DNA from: Hydrangea macrophylla
Taxonomy: Eukaryota; Streptophyta; Magnoliopsida; Cornales; Hydrangeaceae
Direction: 5' to 3'
DNA length: 64,000 nt
Assembly (NCBI GenBank): GCA_033977485.1
Contig: CM066992.1
Coordinates: 99,522,140-99,586,139 of the forward strand
Positions 1 to 10,427 of the stretch are shown piece by piece. Made by a program: the position numbers and the translations under genes. The notes under the pieces are model-generated. The model was not told the DNA's origin. It worked only from the letters and a program-made list of their open reading frames with translations, and did no database searches. How positions within the stretch are numbered: position 1 is the stretch's first letter; each line of letters starts with the position of its first letter.

Positions 1-303
1 TCTGATATATAAGATTTCTAGGACTGAAACTAGAATATAGGCTGCAAAGTTGAGGAGTATATATCTCTATGGAGGTGAGGACACAATTTCTTTGGGAAAC
101 CTCTAAATATCTTTTTGGAATAATATTGAACTCTAAAAAGAGTATCAGCTTTCGGAGGTTGACGGTGCAATTACTATCTTTATGCTGCAAGTGGAGTGAG
201 TAGTCCCCGACCTATAAACCTATATTGTGCAAAATCTTGTAGGCTCTAGTTGTGTCCATTTCCATTTCCAATCTCTTGGAAATGAGGAGTTCAAAAGAAG
301 TAA
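1..303. other. No recognisable feature
   Basis: AT-rich sequence without a supported reading frame or terminal-repeat structure. Probably decayed repeat or intergenic DNA. It ends at the target-site duplication of the MITE that starts at 304. Confidence 0.6.
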
Positions 304-536
304 GGGTAAATTCCAGTAACACCCTCTGAATTATGACCGTTTTTCACTAATACTCCTTAAAGTTTAAAACTGAACAAACTCACCCCCTAAACTATCATTT
401 GTTGACACTAAAACCCCTTATTTAGGGGGTGAGTTGGTTTATTTTTGGATAGTTCAGTGAGTCTGTTCACTTTTAAAGTTCAGGGGGTATTAGTGAAAAA
501 TAGTCATAGTTCAGGGGTTGCTACTATAATTTACCC
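304..536. mobile_element. Mutator-like MITE (233 bp)
   Basis: The ends are inverted: GGGTAAATTCCAGTAACACC on the left and a right end closing with TATAATTTACCC. The inverted similarity continues inwards (CCGTTTTTCACTAATA against TATTAGTGAAAAATAG). The flanks read AAGAAGTAA and AAGAAGGTAA, an imperfect 9-10 bp duplication as expected for MULEs. There is no coding capacity. The G-first terminal repeat, the CACTAATA subterminal motif and the flank size place it with MULE-derived MITEs, several of which recur in this window (15179, 27106). Confidence 0.75.
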
Positions 537-552
537 AAGAAGGTAAATTAAC

Positions 553-830
553 CAAATCTCTTGTAGCTGAGTGGTAGACGGATCAAGATAGGAGGTGTTC
601 TACCCTCTTGGTCTTGAGTTCGAGGGAGATCAAGGGTCAAAACCCCCAAGGGTCGTGTAAACTAGTTGGACAGATGGATCTCAAGATGGACAATATCCGA
701 TTTGGTGTGGGTTCAGATCTTACCACTAACTTGTCTCCCTAGTTTACCTGGTGCGTATGTTGTGGGGTCAGTACACGTGCCCGAGATTTGTCCCCTATTC
801 TACTCTGATAAAAATAACAATAGGTACTGA
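553..830 (+). mobile_element. Candidate tRNA-derived SINE
   Basis: An internal Pol III-like promoter is visible. TAGCTGAGTGGTA at about 558 resembles a tRNA A box and GAGTTCGAGG at about 617 resembles a B box, about 55 bp apart. A roughly 200-bp non-tRNA tail follows. No convincing flanking duplication or A-rich tail was found, so the boundaries are approximate. It could also be a tRNA pseudogene head fused to unrelated sequence. Confidence 0.4.
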
Positions 831-1085
831 TCCCAAAATCGCGAAGGACAGGCTGAAAGATTTATTCTCGTATCCGGAGATATATATATATATATATAGA
901 GGAGTAAATTAGTGTGTAAAGAACTTTTTGCACTAGGAATGCACAATGTTTTTTTTTTTTTTTTAACAAACCTTGATAACTTTAACTATTTAAGAATCTT
1001 GGGATTTTCTTATGCCGGGAAAAGGAATGGTCTTCTGTGTTAATCCGTACTCGCTTGAAGCAACTGGCATTTTGAGGAAGGACTT

Positions 1086-1262
1086 TGAATAAGGGTGAAA
1101 TTGGTTCGGTTCGGTCAATTTTGAAAGGATTTTCAAATCGATCGAAATTGATCGGTTCAATTTGGTTTTTTGGATTTTAGGCTTAATTTTTTGGTTCGGT
1201 TTCACTTTTATACTGTGAACTTGTGATGAGAACCGACCGAACCGATCGGTTCAGTTCGATTA
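1086..1262. repeat. hAT-like terminal fragment rich in GGTTCGG
   Basis: The segment opens with AAGGGTGAAATTGGTTCGG, which resembles the hAT end at 42718 (TAGGGGTGTAATTCGGTCGG). It is packed with direct and inverted GGTTCGG/CCGAACC subterminal repeats. Clustered subterminal repeats of this kind are typical of hAT ends. No matching second end or TSD was found, so it is probably a truncated copy. Confidence 0.45.
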
Positions 1263-1544
1263 TAAAAAAAATGGTGGGATTTTGTTATCTTTTGCTTGAT
1301 TATTTACATAATTCAATCTTTCATCCAATATTATCATCTAAGCTTCTTTGGGTTCAGGTATTTAATGAGAGAACGAAAATAAAAATTTGAGGAAAACGCT
1401 TTCCTATGGTGAATATTGGAAAAAGAGTAAATTAGGAAGGGAGAAAAAAAAATAAAAAGAAAAAAGAAAGAAAGAGAGTTCTTTTTGAATTATGTGAGTT
1501 ACTTCCTTACCGCATTTCTTGAGTTAAGTTAAAATATAATGTTA

Positions 1545-1782
1545 CTAAAGTATGGAGTAGAATATTAGTAATAGGGTGATGCTAATGTCAAAGCACAAAG
1601 TGTCACTAAAAGATTTAGTGACACATATCTATGACACATATTAGTAAAGTATGGAGTAGAGAATATTAGTAATAGAGTGATGCTAATGCCAAAGCACAAA
1701 GTGTCACTAAAAGCTTTAGTTACTAAAGCTTTTAGTGACACTTTGTGCTTTGGTATTAGCACATTATGCTTTGGCATTAGCA
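1545..1782. repeat. Local duplication with near-perfect hairpin
   Basis: A stretch of about 68 bp at 1545-1611 recurs at 1643-1713. The second copy becomes one arm of a palindrome: 1681-1720 pairs with 1722-1761 (39 of 40 positions) around a one-base loop. A further partial repeat of the arm end follows at 1765-1782. No coding capacity. It may be a fold-back MITE or a replication-slippage product. Confidence 0.75.
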
Positions 1783-2576
1783 CTAGTCTTAGTAAAATTG
1801 TTTTGCTTATTCTATACCTTTTTTGTTCCTAAATCCATTAAGCAAATATATTCTTAATTTTCACCAAATGAGATTTTTCTTGAGAGGTGTTTCATGTCAT
1901 TAACCTCATAAATTTAGATATGCATTGCAAGATGAAGACTTCTACTAGCTCATAGGATGTAAATTTTACTGCTGTTGCCAGACGCAGTTTGTTACAAATT
2001 CTTGTTAGTTGAACAAAGGCAAAATTTGGAAAATTAGAAAGTGATTGTGGCCCCAAAACTCAAGTTGCATAGGACATGTTCATTGGATATCGGCCACAAG
2101 CCAATGGGCCTGCAGTGATCATTGGTTGAAAAATACTTGTGCAACTTTCTAGGAATCTGTCCATTAAAAAAAAAAAAAAAGTGTAGCCTAGAGATTTTAG
2201 ATACTCCTTTCCTATTGATATTTGGAATCCTTATCATCCTGTCAATCTCGTATAGAAAGTGATGTCTGTGGATTCTTCCCTCTCCCCTATTTGTGGGCTT
2301 TTTTTTCCTACGAGTGGTCCTCCTTAGACTCTCAAGTCTTAATATATGGTCCAATGGCATTTAATGAAGTTTCAAAGAATTTTCCATGAGTAATTGTGGA
2401 ATGAGTTTATAAGAAATTAAGCCATTTGATGAGTTTCACCTATTGAAAACCACGAACAGGGAATCTACAACTTTATGAGGAGGGACAAGTAGTCCACCAG
2501 CCGTATCTAAGCTTGGGTGGAGCTAATCCTGTACTTAGAGTCAGAGCTCTTTTGTCTGTGCATATACTTATGCAAT
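1783..2576. other. No gene recognised
   Basis: AT-rich sequence with an A tract near 2166. No reading frame here has a recognisable domain, and no terminal-repeat element could be delimited. Confidence 0.5.
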
Positions 2577-2784
2577 TTTGATCGGAATTAGTAGAACTAT
2601 TCAAAAGTAGAATTGTTTATTATGGTTTGGCTTTGTTTATCCCAATTTCGGCAACCAAATGCCTGCGAATTGCGTGCGATTTTGATCGGAATTAGTAGAA
2701 CTATTCAAAAGTAGAATTGCTTATTATAGTTTGGGTTTGTTTATCCCAATTTCGGCAACCAAATGCCTGCGAACTGCGTTTGGA
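2577..2784. repeat. 104-bp tandem duplication, two copies
   Basis: The segment starting TTTTGATCGGAATTAG is present twice head to tail, at about 2577 and 2681, with a period of 104 bp and only a few substitutions (for example tttattatggtttggc against cttattatagtttggg). Origin unknown, and neither copy is coding. An (AT)n run at 2929-2955 follows about 145 bp downstream. Confidence 0.85.
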
Positions 2785-2924
2785 ACTCAGATTTGCGATT
2801 TTATCGGCCAAGTCATAGAGACAAAGGGTCTTTGAGTTGGACAATCTATTCTAAACTTGGAGAGAGGTCTTGGCTAGAAATCAAAAGCTTGACTCAATTT
2901 TCATCAGACAATCTGAGTCTGAGC

Positions 2925-2958
<34 letters not shown>

Positions 2959-3349
2959 ACTACATAGATGTTAAAAAAAACGTAAGTGTTAGCTCCCCTG
3001 GCTTTGGCCTTTGCCAGGCGTAGCGGGCTAAAATGTAAGTGTACAATAAATTTAGTTCCCCCTTGCTTGAATATATCATAACTCTATAACAGCAGTGATG
3101 AGTGATGTTCTGCTAAAACTCGGGCCAAGTCTAAAATATCCTAAAATTCAATCAGTCAACCTAAGTCGCAACCCTAAATTCTAGACGTATAGTTCATTTG
3201 AAAATATGAAGTGTTAGATTGAGTTGCAGTTTTAAAAAAAAAAAAATAGTAGAGAATAACCAAAGGGGTGAAATGAGAATGATACAACTTCCCACCGGGG
3301 TGATAAGCATTTTTATTTTTATTTTTATTTTTTTTTATAAATTTTTTGG

Positions 3350-4456
3350 CAAGGGTGGAGCCAAATTTTATTTATTTATTATTATTATTATTATTATTTT
3401 TTTTGTGGGGGGGGGGGGGGGGAGGGGGGTTTAAGCTAAGGAACTATAGGGGGAAAAATTGGAGTCTATTTATACATATTTAATAATGAGATATGGTGTC
3501 AAATTGAGTCTATTTAATAACAATATTATCTGTTGGGTTTGTAACGCCCTAAGCCTGCTAGCCCAATAACTTGAATAAAGGATCCACAACATGGCCTAAA
3601 ATGCTTAAGTTCAAGTTACTAGTAGCAAGGCTTGTGGTATAATGCAAGCTTTTCACACTTCTCTCAAACTACTAATGTGGGGCAGGACATTACATTCTCC
3701 CCCACTTGAATATGTGACGCCCTTGTCGCATCGTGTGGCCCGTTAGGCTCAGTAACTTTCCTCACGCAGTGTGGGATTCCATACACCCCCCTCTCGTCCA
3801 ACAGTCTCATCTCCCACGACTCATGAGAGGAAATAGCTCATGTCCACACACTTTCGGTTGGGATGCTCTCTGATACCATTCTGTAATACCCCAAGCCTGC
3901 TAGCCCAATAACTTGAATAAAGGACCCACCACATGGCCCAAAATGCTTAAGCTCAAGTTACTAGTAACAAGACTTGTGGTGTTATATAAGCCTTTCACAC
4001 TTCTCTCAAACTACCGATGTGGGACGGGACACGGGGTTATATTTATACATTTTAGAGTCTATTGTTTGGAACACTTAATTGGGGTGTGGTTAGACTATAT
4101 TTGGACTAAAATATCAAACGTACTATTTTTTTTTTCCCAATTTTTTTTTTTTTTTTTTTGGGTGGGGGGAGATATCCATTGTAATAATTATTTTGCTGAC
4201 GTGGTATCACAATCCAATCAAAACTCTTTATTTATCTATGTGTACCCCTTATTTTTAGGAAAAATTACATCCATATAAGCACAAATCCACAATCAATTAG
4301 TATATTATTTTTGATGACGTGATTTTTCCCGTTGCATTCAATATTTACTCTGGGGATGCGCGCTAGACTACATTTATACTAAATATCACATATAGCACCC
4401 TATCCAAATTTTTAGAGGCTATAGCCCACCCCAGCCCTCCTTTGCCTCCGGCCTTG
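3350..4456. mobile_element. Non-autonomous hAT-like element
   Basis: Left end CAAGGGTGGAGCCAAATTTT. The right end, read on the other strand, is CAAGGCCGGAGGCAAAGG. Flanks TTTTTTGG (3342-3349) and TATTTTGG (4457-4464) match at 7 of 8 positions, an 8-bp TSD as in hAT elements. The interior has G runs, T runs and the phrase GAGTCTATTTATACATA, which recurs in the related element at 14838. A TRIM retrotransposon is inserted at 3540-4033; without it the element is about 608 bp. No transposase is present. Confidence 0.65.
3540..4033 (-). mobile_element. TRIM: miniature LTR retrotransposon
   Basis: Direct repeats at 3540-3694 (155 bp) and 3882-4033 (152 bp) flank an interior of under 190 bp. On the minus strand the interior begins with TGGTATCAGAGAG (about 3867-3880), an initiator-Met-tRNA type primer binding site. 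It ends with the purine tract AAGTGGGGGAGAA (about 3695-3708) abutting the left LTR. The flanking 5-bp TSD is GGGTT (3535-3539, 4034-4038). No protein is encoded, so it must have been mobilised in trans. The outer end of the right LTR has lost the usual ATTACA. Confidence 0.85.
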
Positions 4457-4464
4457 TATTTTGG

Positions 4465-5625
4465 GTATTTTATAACGTGATTTGTAGGGAAAATTTTGAA
4501 ACCATATAGAATTGAATTCTATGTTGATCGTAATGCATATGTGTTTTGAATCGGTTGGATAATTTATAATGCTCAATTTCGACATATGATGTATAATTGG
4601 ACACCAATCATGGGTAAGAAGTAATACACACATATATGCAGATATATATTATTTATATCTATATGGAAAGGATAATAGCTTTTCTTTTTTTTCTTTTTTT
4701 GGTGCTGGTAGGAAAGGATAATAGCTGAATGAACACTTTTTGAGCATCACCAATCAAGCAATCATTTCTTTTAGGAGCCACCAATCAAGTCCTGGACCAA
4801 GTCGTTGTTGTAAGATCATGGTTGGCATTCCTTGACTTGAGCTTGCCTAATTGAAATTCATAACTTTTTATGTGCATTAAAAACCACTACAGGCTTGCTC
4901 TTATACAGTGATATCCCAACTAAGATTAGAAGATTCAATGCAGTACTGTGACGCCATTCAAAGATATCGTGGGGGCATGATGTTTGTGTTGTCCTTCAAA
5001 AAGTGCGGTACAAAGTCAAAATGTTCTTGTCTTATGGTGCTTTTTTTTTTTTTTTTTTTGAATAATGTTATGTTTTTTAAAATTTAAACTCCAATTGGCT
5101 TAATTATTGTACTACATGTTGTGACAGTGATCAGTGATACCGTCAGGGACAGTCCCGAGTATTTGGAGGCCAAGGAGGAACTACTAAAAGTGAGGTCTTT
5201 ATACGGGGGTTCGGTGGTCTACTTATACATAATTGGCGATTTTTTAGGATCTACTTATAATATGAGTCTATTTGGAAAACTTAAATATTGTATAGTGCTT
5301 TCAAAATTCTAGGGGGCCTATTTCTAAAACTCTAAAAAATCTTATACTAAAAGTGTAATTTCAAAATTCTAGAGGCCTTTACTTTTGAGTTTTATATACG
5401 TATATATCAATATACATGATGGCACTAAATTGGGCATTGGACCCCTTTGGGTGCCTAAACGTAAGGTGAGAGGGGGCCTAAACATAATTGAGGGGTAAAA
5501 TACTAAGATAAAAATATAATTATAAAAATTTATAGAGGCCCTTAAAATTTAATGAACTTTGGTGCGCACAACTAATTAAGTATTTAGGAATCAAATTTTT
5601 TTAGAAGTATAGCATAACTAAGTGC
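4465..5625. other. No gene recognised
   Basis: AT-rich sequence with a 19-base T run near 5041. A short open stretch at 5121-5312 on the plus strand has no recognisable domain. The phrase CAAAATTCTAG followed by AGGCC-like sequence occurs twice near 5301 and 5361, indicating old repeat material. Confidence 0.5.
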
Positions 5626-6382
5626 TTAGTGCATCTCCAAAGGCCACAGCAACCCATTGCAGCAACTCCTTTTGCCATGCAATATCAGCAATTCAAGCTC
5701 CAAAGAACACATCAAACAGCCGCAGCAAACTTGATGCACCTCTCATACGTATGAATCCTGTTGTTTTTGCTTGTCGAATCAAATCAATATTTTTAGAATA
5801 AAAAAATGAATCTGAGACAATCAAATCTCAAACCCAATTTTTACCCTTTACAATTTCTTTACAGAAAATCTCAATCAATTACCACCACCAAGCTGCACCT
5901 ACCAGCCCCACCAACACAACCGCCGCAATTTTCAGCCCCACCAACACAGCTGCCGCACCACCAACCCTTGAGAACCCCCACCGCAAAACCACTTTACCAC
6001 CACTAAAACCACCACCAACGATGTGCCACCACATTTCTAATTTTAGTGGTAGTGGTGGACTTGGATGTGAGATTTGGAAGTGGTGGTGGTGGTGAAACAG
6101 GACATTGAGATACCCATTTCTAATCTGGGTATTATTTGAGAGAGAGAGAGTTGGAGAAGACGAAGAGAGAGAAAGTAAAAGTTAGTAAAGTGAATAAATT
6201 AAAAATAAAAAATAATAATAATAAAATAATAAAATTAAAAAAAAAAAAAAAAAAACTCCAATCGCCTTACATAATTACATTGTTGGAGAGGGTAATCTTG
6301 CATGACCCAACAAATTAGATATTGGCACACCAAATGACGTGACGTGGCTGCTGTCCCAAATTTGACTAAGAGATGGTCTTAT
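5626..6382. mobile_element. Possible non-autonomous TIR element
   Basis: The left end TTAGTGCATCTCCAAAGG and the reverse complement of the right end (TAAGACCATCTCTTAG) are partly inverted. The interior has a CCACC-rich stretch (5880-6020) facing a GTGGTGG-rich stretch (6045-6095), so it can fold back. A poly-A run lies near 6238. No TSD could be fixed. The superfamily is uncertain and both boundaries are approximate. Confidence 0.3.
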
Positions 6383-6963
6383 AGGCAGAGAAACTCTGTT
6401 CTTGTATATGCCATTTTCTAAGGTTTCATTGTTGGTCATGGAAATTTAATAAGTTTATTTTGGTGAATAGGTGATGCAGCTCAAGAAAAATTAAAGTATA
6501 TGTTATATTCAGTTTGAAAATAATAATTGAGAAATGTTCAAATATGAATAAATAAACAATACTTGTTATAGCAAATGCTCTTTTTACTTTCTTTCTTTCT
6601 TTTTCTTATTTTTTTTATAAAATGAGAGAGGGTGAGGGGAAGGTTCGAATTTCGAATCAATAATTGGGATAATTAAAATTCAGTCATGTGTCAGTAGAGT
6701 ATTTAAAAGTCAATCAAGTGCTTTATTGAAATTAAAAATACATCAACCTTGGTGTAAAATAACTAAAATACCCCTTTTTGGTCTCTTCTCTCTCTCCTGA
6801 CATAGTCGCCACCACCACCACCGGCAGCCGCCACCGCCATCACCACCGGCTATCGCCGCCGCCACCACCACCAGCCATTGCCGCCGTCACCACTGGCCAC
6901 CACCAGCACCGGCCACCGTCGCCACCAAAGGGCCACCACCACCATGCACCCCAACCTCTCTAT

Positions 6964-7009
<46 letters not shown>

Positions 7010-7376
7010 CACAGCCACTACCACCACCACCACCACCAACAACAACACCAACCCAAACTCAAACCCCAACCCTCCTCTCTCTCTATCTATATATACATAT
7101 CTAATATATGACCACCACCACCCCAAGCTCTTTGTATCTCTTATCTCTCTTCTCACCACCACCACCACAACGGGCCACCTCCCTCATCCACCACCACCAC
7201 CATTGCGGAAAGAAAAAAAAAAAAAAAGAGTTGCAGGAAGGAGCAACTCACCAAACGTAAGGAGCAACTCACCTGTAATACCCTGTATTCTTGTAATGTA
7301 TTATATAACTAAGACATTGTATGTTTCTTTTAATACTTGTATGAGCTTGGCCTTACCCTTGGTATATTTTATATAC

Positions 7377-7463
7377 CAATCGATTGAACTTTATCTCAAT
7401 CGATTGAACTTTATACCAATCGATTGATTGTATCAATCGATTGACACTTATGTCAATCGATTG
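7377..7463. promoter_or_regulatory. Palindrome cluster 1: CAATCGATTG x5
   Basis: The perfect 10-bp palindrome CAATCGATTG starts at 7377, 7397, 7417, 7434 and 7454, i.e. nearly every 20 bp or about two helical turns. The cluster lies 45-130 bp upstream of the G-box/TATA pair of the solo LTR, in the expected U3 promoter. It resembles CAAT-N-ATTG homeodomain-leucine-zipper sites but has a two-base CG centre. Regulatory function is inferred. Confidence 0.6.
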
Positions 7464-7506
7464 GAGGCAGCTGGGGCAGATTCTTTTGCTCTGGTTGGGG
7501 AGAGGC

Positions 7507-7533
7507 CACGTGAACACCTTTCCTCTATATATA
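7507..7533 (+). promoter_or_regulatory. LTR promoter: G-box and TATA box
   Basis: CACGTG at 7507-7512, within CCACGTG (an ABRE/G-box core bound by plant bZIP and bHLH factors), stands 13 bp before TATATATA at 7526-7533. Transcription would begin about 25-35 bp later and read towards the former internal region. Confidence 0.65.
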
Positions 7534-7959
7534 CCAGCCCATTTTGGGCGTGATTCTGGTTGCTGAAATCAGAGAGAGTGAGAGGGAGTGTTTGTGTGTG
7601 TTTATATATATATACACTCATATATATATAGATATACTCACATATTTACATATATTTACACACACACACTCAGAGATGGACTGAGAAGAAGAAGAAGAAG
7701 GTCAGAAAGAAGAAGAAAAGAAGGAGAAAGAGAAGAGAGAAGGCAGAGAGCAGAGGAAAGAGAGAAGAGGGAGACCACCATTGAAGCTCAAGCTTCAAAC
7801 ATTCCCAAACACGCCCTTAACGCCTAAGGTGAGTTCTAAACTCACTTGGTAACTTGATATTGATGTTAGGACATGTTTTGAATGAAGAAATGAAGAAGAA
7901 ATCATGTATTCCCGTTTATATGTTGCTGAGCAGTCTTCTCTGTGAAGAAGACGAAGTGT

Positions 7960-8122
7960 CAATCGATTGACACTATATCAATCGATTGACATCTCTCATG
8001 TCTCAATCGATTGACACTTTATCAATCGATTGACATGGATTATGATCCAATCGATTGAACTTTCTTCCAATCGATTGACACTACTTTTATACCAATCGAT
8101 TGACATCTATACCAATCGATTG
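7960..8122. promoter_or_regulatory. Palindrome cluster 2: CAATCGATTG x8
   Basis: Perfect copies start at 7960, 7979, 8004, 8023, 8048, 8068, 8093 and 8113. Spacings alternate 19-20 and 25 bp, giving a dimer period of about 45 bp. Most are flanked by GACA/GACAT on the right. The cluster lies downstream of the TATA box and of the AAG/GTGAGT donor at 7828, so it would be in transcribed leader or intron sequence. Confidence 0.65.
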
Positions 8123-8448
8123 GTAGTTACAGTTTACTGTTTTACTTGTTTAGTTAATGTAATAACTGTTTAGTTGTTTACTTACTGCTCAGTATTTCCC
8201 AACATGCTTTATTACTGTAATACAAGACCTGATAATGAGTTAATGCGACGTAGGATCGTAGTAATAACAAGACTATCGGATAATGTTTATGATGTTAGAT
8301 AACGGAATAGTTGTGAATCCTTTGGAGTTAACATTCATTCATTCAGAGTAGTCGGGCCACATTGGGATTGTCATGTATCGGAAATAGAGTTGAACTTAAG
8401 TAGGTTTGCTAAGATTCGGGAATCTTGCGTGGGCGGGCTTTGGTCGAT

Positions 8449-8790
8449 CATATGTTCTTAAAAGCGGTAGACAGACGAAGGTGTCTATGACTTGCGGTGG
8501 ACCGGACCATTTGCCCTAAGATAGCCAGATGATCTAATCATATGTTCTTAAAAGCGGTAGACAGACGAAGGTGTCTATGACATGCGGTGGACCGTGATCA
8601 CTGGTAGACGTCGCTAAGTCGTGGCATAGAATGATGTACTGTTGTTTAAAGCGTTATATCCCTGACATGCGGTGAACTGTGCATATGTTCTTAAAAGCGG
8701 GGGATGGACTAACGTGGTATCCATGACATGCGGTGGACTGTGCATATGTTCTTAAAAGCGGTGGATGAGCAATGGTGTGTTATAGAGTTG
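8449..8790. repeat. Imperfect tandem array in solo LTR
   Basis: Four units start CATATGTTCTTAAAAGCGG (near 8449, 8539, 8683 and 8745) and continue through a GACATGCGGTGGAC motif. Unit length varies between about 60 and 145 bp. The array occupies the 3' half of the LTR, as does the unrelated CACTCCCTGG array in the LTR at 55370. Confidence 0.7.
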
Positions 8791-8981
8791 AACTACTGTC
8801 GAGTCTGTTCCCCTATCTAGACATGTTATCGGTCTTAAATGAGTAAAACATTAGTAATCGGATAATTGGTTTGATTAAGGGAGTTACCCTCACAGAATTC
8901 TAATTTGGTTACGGTTTATAACTTGTAATAACTTCAATAGTTGATACCCTGTTAGTATCTAACTCACTCGGTTTTCATTAA

Positions 8982-9164
8982 GCTGACGGCGTTTATGCCG
9001 CTGGACATTTCTACGTTCCAGCGCACCCTGGTTATGACTATACAGGTGAAGGGCCTGCAGAAGGAGACTACTATGCCGGTGACGGAGTTCCTGTGGAGAA
9101 TTTCCCCGACGGAGGTCAGACCGAAGAAGACTACTACGCCGAGGACTACCCTTATGCCAACTGA
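8982..9164 (+). other. Tyr/Gly/Asp-rich open frame without ATG
   Basis: One frame is open for 60 codons and ends at TGA 9162-9164. It encodes an acidic, tyrosine- and glycine-rich peptide with internal similarity (GDYYAGD, EEDYYAEDYPYAN). It has no initiator ATG. It follows a possible splice acceptor (CATTAAG/CTGACG) conserved in the other chromovirus LTR (CTTGAAG/CTGACG, about 57885), where this reading frame is not kept. It could be a translated exon, a captured host fragment or chance. Confidence 0.25.
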
Positions 9165-10378
9165 AGTCTTGACTAGAATTGTAGCTAGTTGTCTTTACCG
9201 TTTTAGAATCTTTTTGTAGTCAGGCATATGTTGCCTTGGCATTTGTACTTCCGCTGCCTTATATTTGATTCGAGACTCTGATATGTAATAGTTAGTAACT
9301 GCTGTTGACTCTATGTTGCTTTGTGATTAGAACCTAGACTTCATTCCTGTTACACTATTACTTCTTGTTGCTTAGTACTGCGTGGTGTGGACAATCATGT
9401 GACTTCACCCGTCATTCCCTATGGACCCATAAAGGAAATTTATTTTTCTCTATTTATGCCGTTCCGGGGCGTGACATCACCAAACGTATCGGGAGCAACT
9501 CACTAAACTGAAGGAGCAAATCACCAAACGTGTTGCTCCTTACGTTTGGTGAGTTGCTCCCGATACGTTTGGTGAGTTGCTCCTTCGATTTAGACAGTTC
9601 CTCCAAAAACTTTAAATCTTTCTTCTTCTTCTTTTTTCCTGCAGTGGCGGTGGTGGATGGGAGGTGGTTCGTGGTGGTGGTGGTAGTGAGAAGAGAGATA
9701 AGAGATAGAGAGAGGTGGATGAGAGAGGTGGTTCGTGGTGGTGGTGGTGGTGGTGGTGGTGGTGGTGGCTGTGAGAAGAGAGAGATAGAGAAAGAGAGAG
9801 AGAGAAGAGATAGAGAGGTTGGGGTAGGGGTGGTGGTGGTGGTGGTGGTGGTGGTGGTAGTGGTGGTGGTGGTGACCCTTTGGTGGCCACGGTGGCCAGT
9901 GGTGGTGGCGGCGACAGTGGTGGCTAGTGGTGGCCAGTGGTGGTTGCGGTGGTGGCCGGTGGTGGTGGTGGCGGTGGCAGCTGCCGGTGGTGGTGGTGGT
10001 GGTGGTGGTGGTGGCGGTGGCTACCCGTGGTGGTGGGTGGTGGCTATGTGATGAGAGAGAGAAGACCAAAGAGAGGAGGGTATTTTAGGCATTTTAGACA
10101 AAAAGTTGATGCATTTTTAATTTAGTGACTTTATATAGACTGAATTTTATTTTCAAAAAAGCACTTGACTGACTTTTAAATACTCTACTGAAAGTAGACT
10201 GAAGTTTAATTATCCCCCAATAATTTGAAGGGGACTTAAATGTCAAGGCCTGTATTACTTGAGCTATACCACACTTGGTATATGCTCTTTTAACTCTATT
10301 GGTTTTTACTACTGTCGATTGGGCTAGAGATCTTGATACTCACTAATTAAGGACCACCATCTTCAAGACTCTAATACC

Positions 10379-10381
<3 letters not shown>

Positions 10382-10424
<43 letters not shown>
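10382..10424. repeat. (GA)n microsatellite
   Basis: About 21 GA units in copy A of the duplication. Copy B has a shorter tract at about 11266-11304. Other long simple repeats are (CT)n at about 6968-7006, a T run of more than 50 bases at 17168-17220, (GA)n at about 26869-26900 and (GA)n at about 42003-42030. Confidence 0.95.

Positions 10425-10427
<3 letters not shown>

Larger units (their letters stand above)
7274..9476 (+). mobile_element. Solo LTR, Ty3 chromovirus-like (2203 bp)
   Basis: Starts TGTAATACCCTG and ends CGGGGCGTGACA, with a 5-bp TSD TCACC on each side (7269-7273, 9477-9481). No PBS or polypurine tract adjoins it, so the internal region was removed by LTR-LTR recombination. 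The 3' end (CATAAAGGAAATT ... GGGGCGTGACA) and the phrase AAGCTGACG...GTT.ATGC match the chromovirus LTR at 55370-58270, so both belong to related Tekay/Del-like families. It contains a G-box and TATA promoter, two palindrome clusters, a candidate splice donor and a tandem array, listed separately. Confidence 0.9.
6666..10216. mobile_element. Fold-back Mutator-like element
   Basis: Left end GGGATAATTAAA, right end TTTAATTATCCC. Flanking 9-bp duplication TCAATAATT (6657-6665) and CCAATAATT (10217-10225). The uninterrupted paralogue near 11099 reads CGAACCAATAATTTGAAG, confirming the insertion site. The arms (6666-7273 and 9477-10216) are long inverted repeats dominated by CCA/CCG and (CT)n on the left and GTG and (GA)n on the right. 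The loop holds a solo LTR; without it the element is about 1.34 kb. No transposase is visible, and the long open frames through the triplet repeats are low-complexity artefacts. Confidence 0.9.

Noticed and set aside
6770..7168. Long overlapping open frames rich in Pro/His/Ser
   Set aside because: They are translations of CCA and CT repeats in a MULE arm, open in several frames and on both strands, with no domain.
9530..10125. Long Gly/Val/Trp-rich and His/Pro-rich open frames
   Set aside because: GTG-repeat and GA-repeat artefacts in the other MULE arm, mirrored on the opposite strand.
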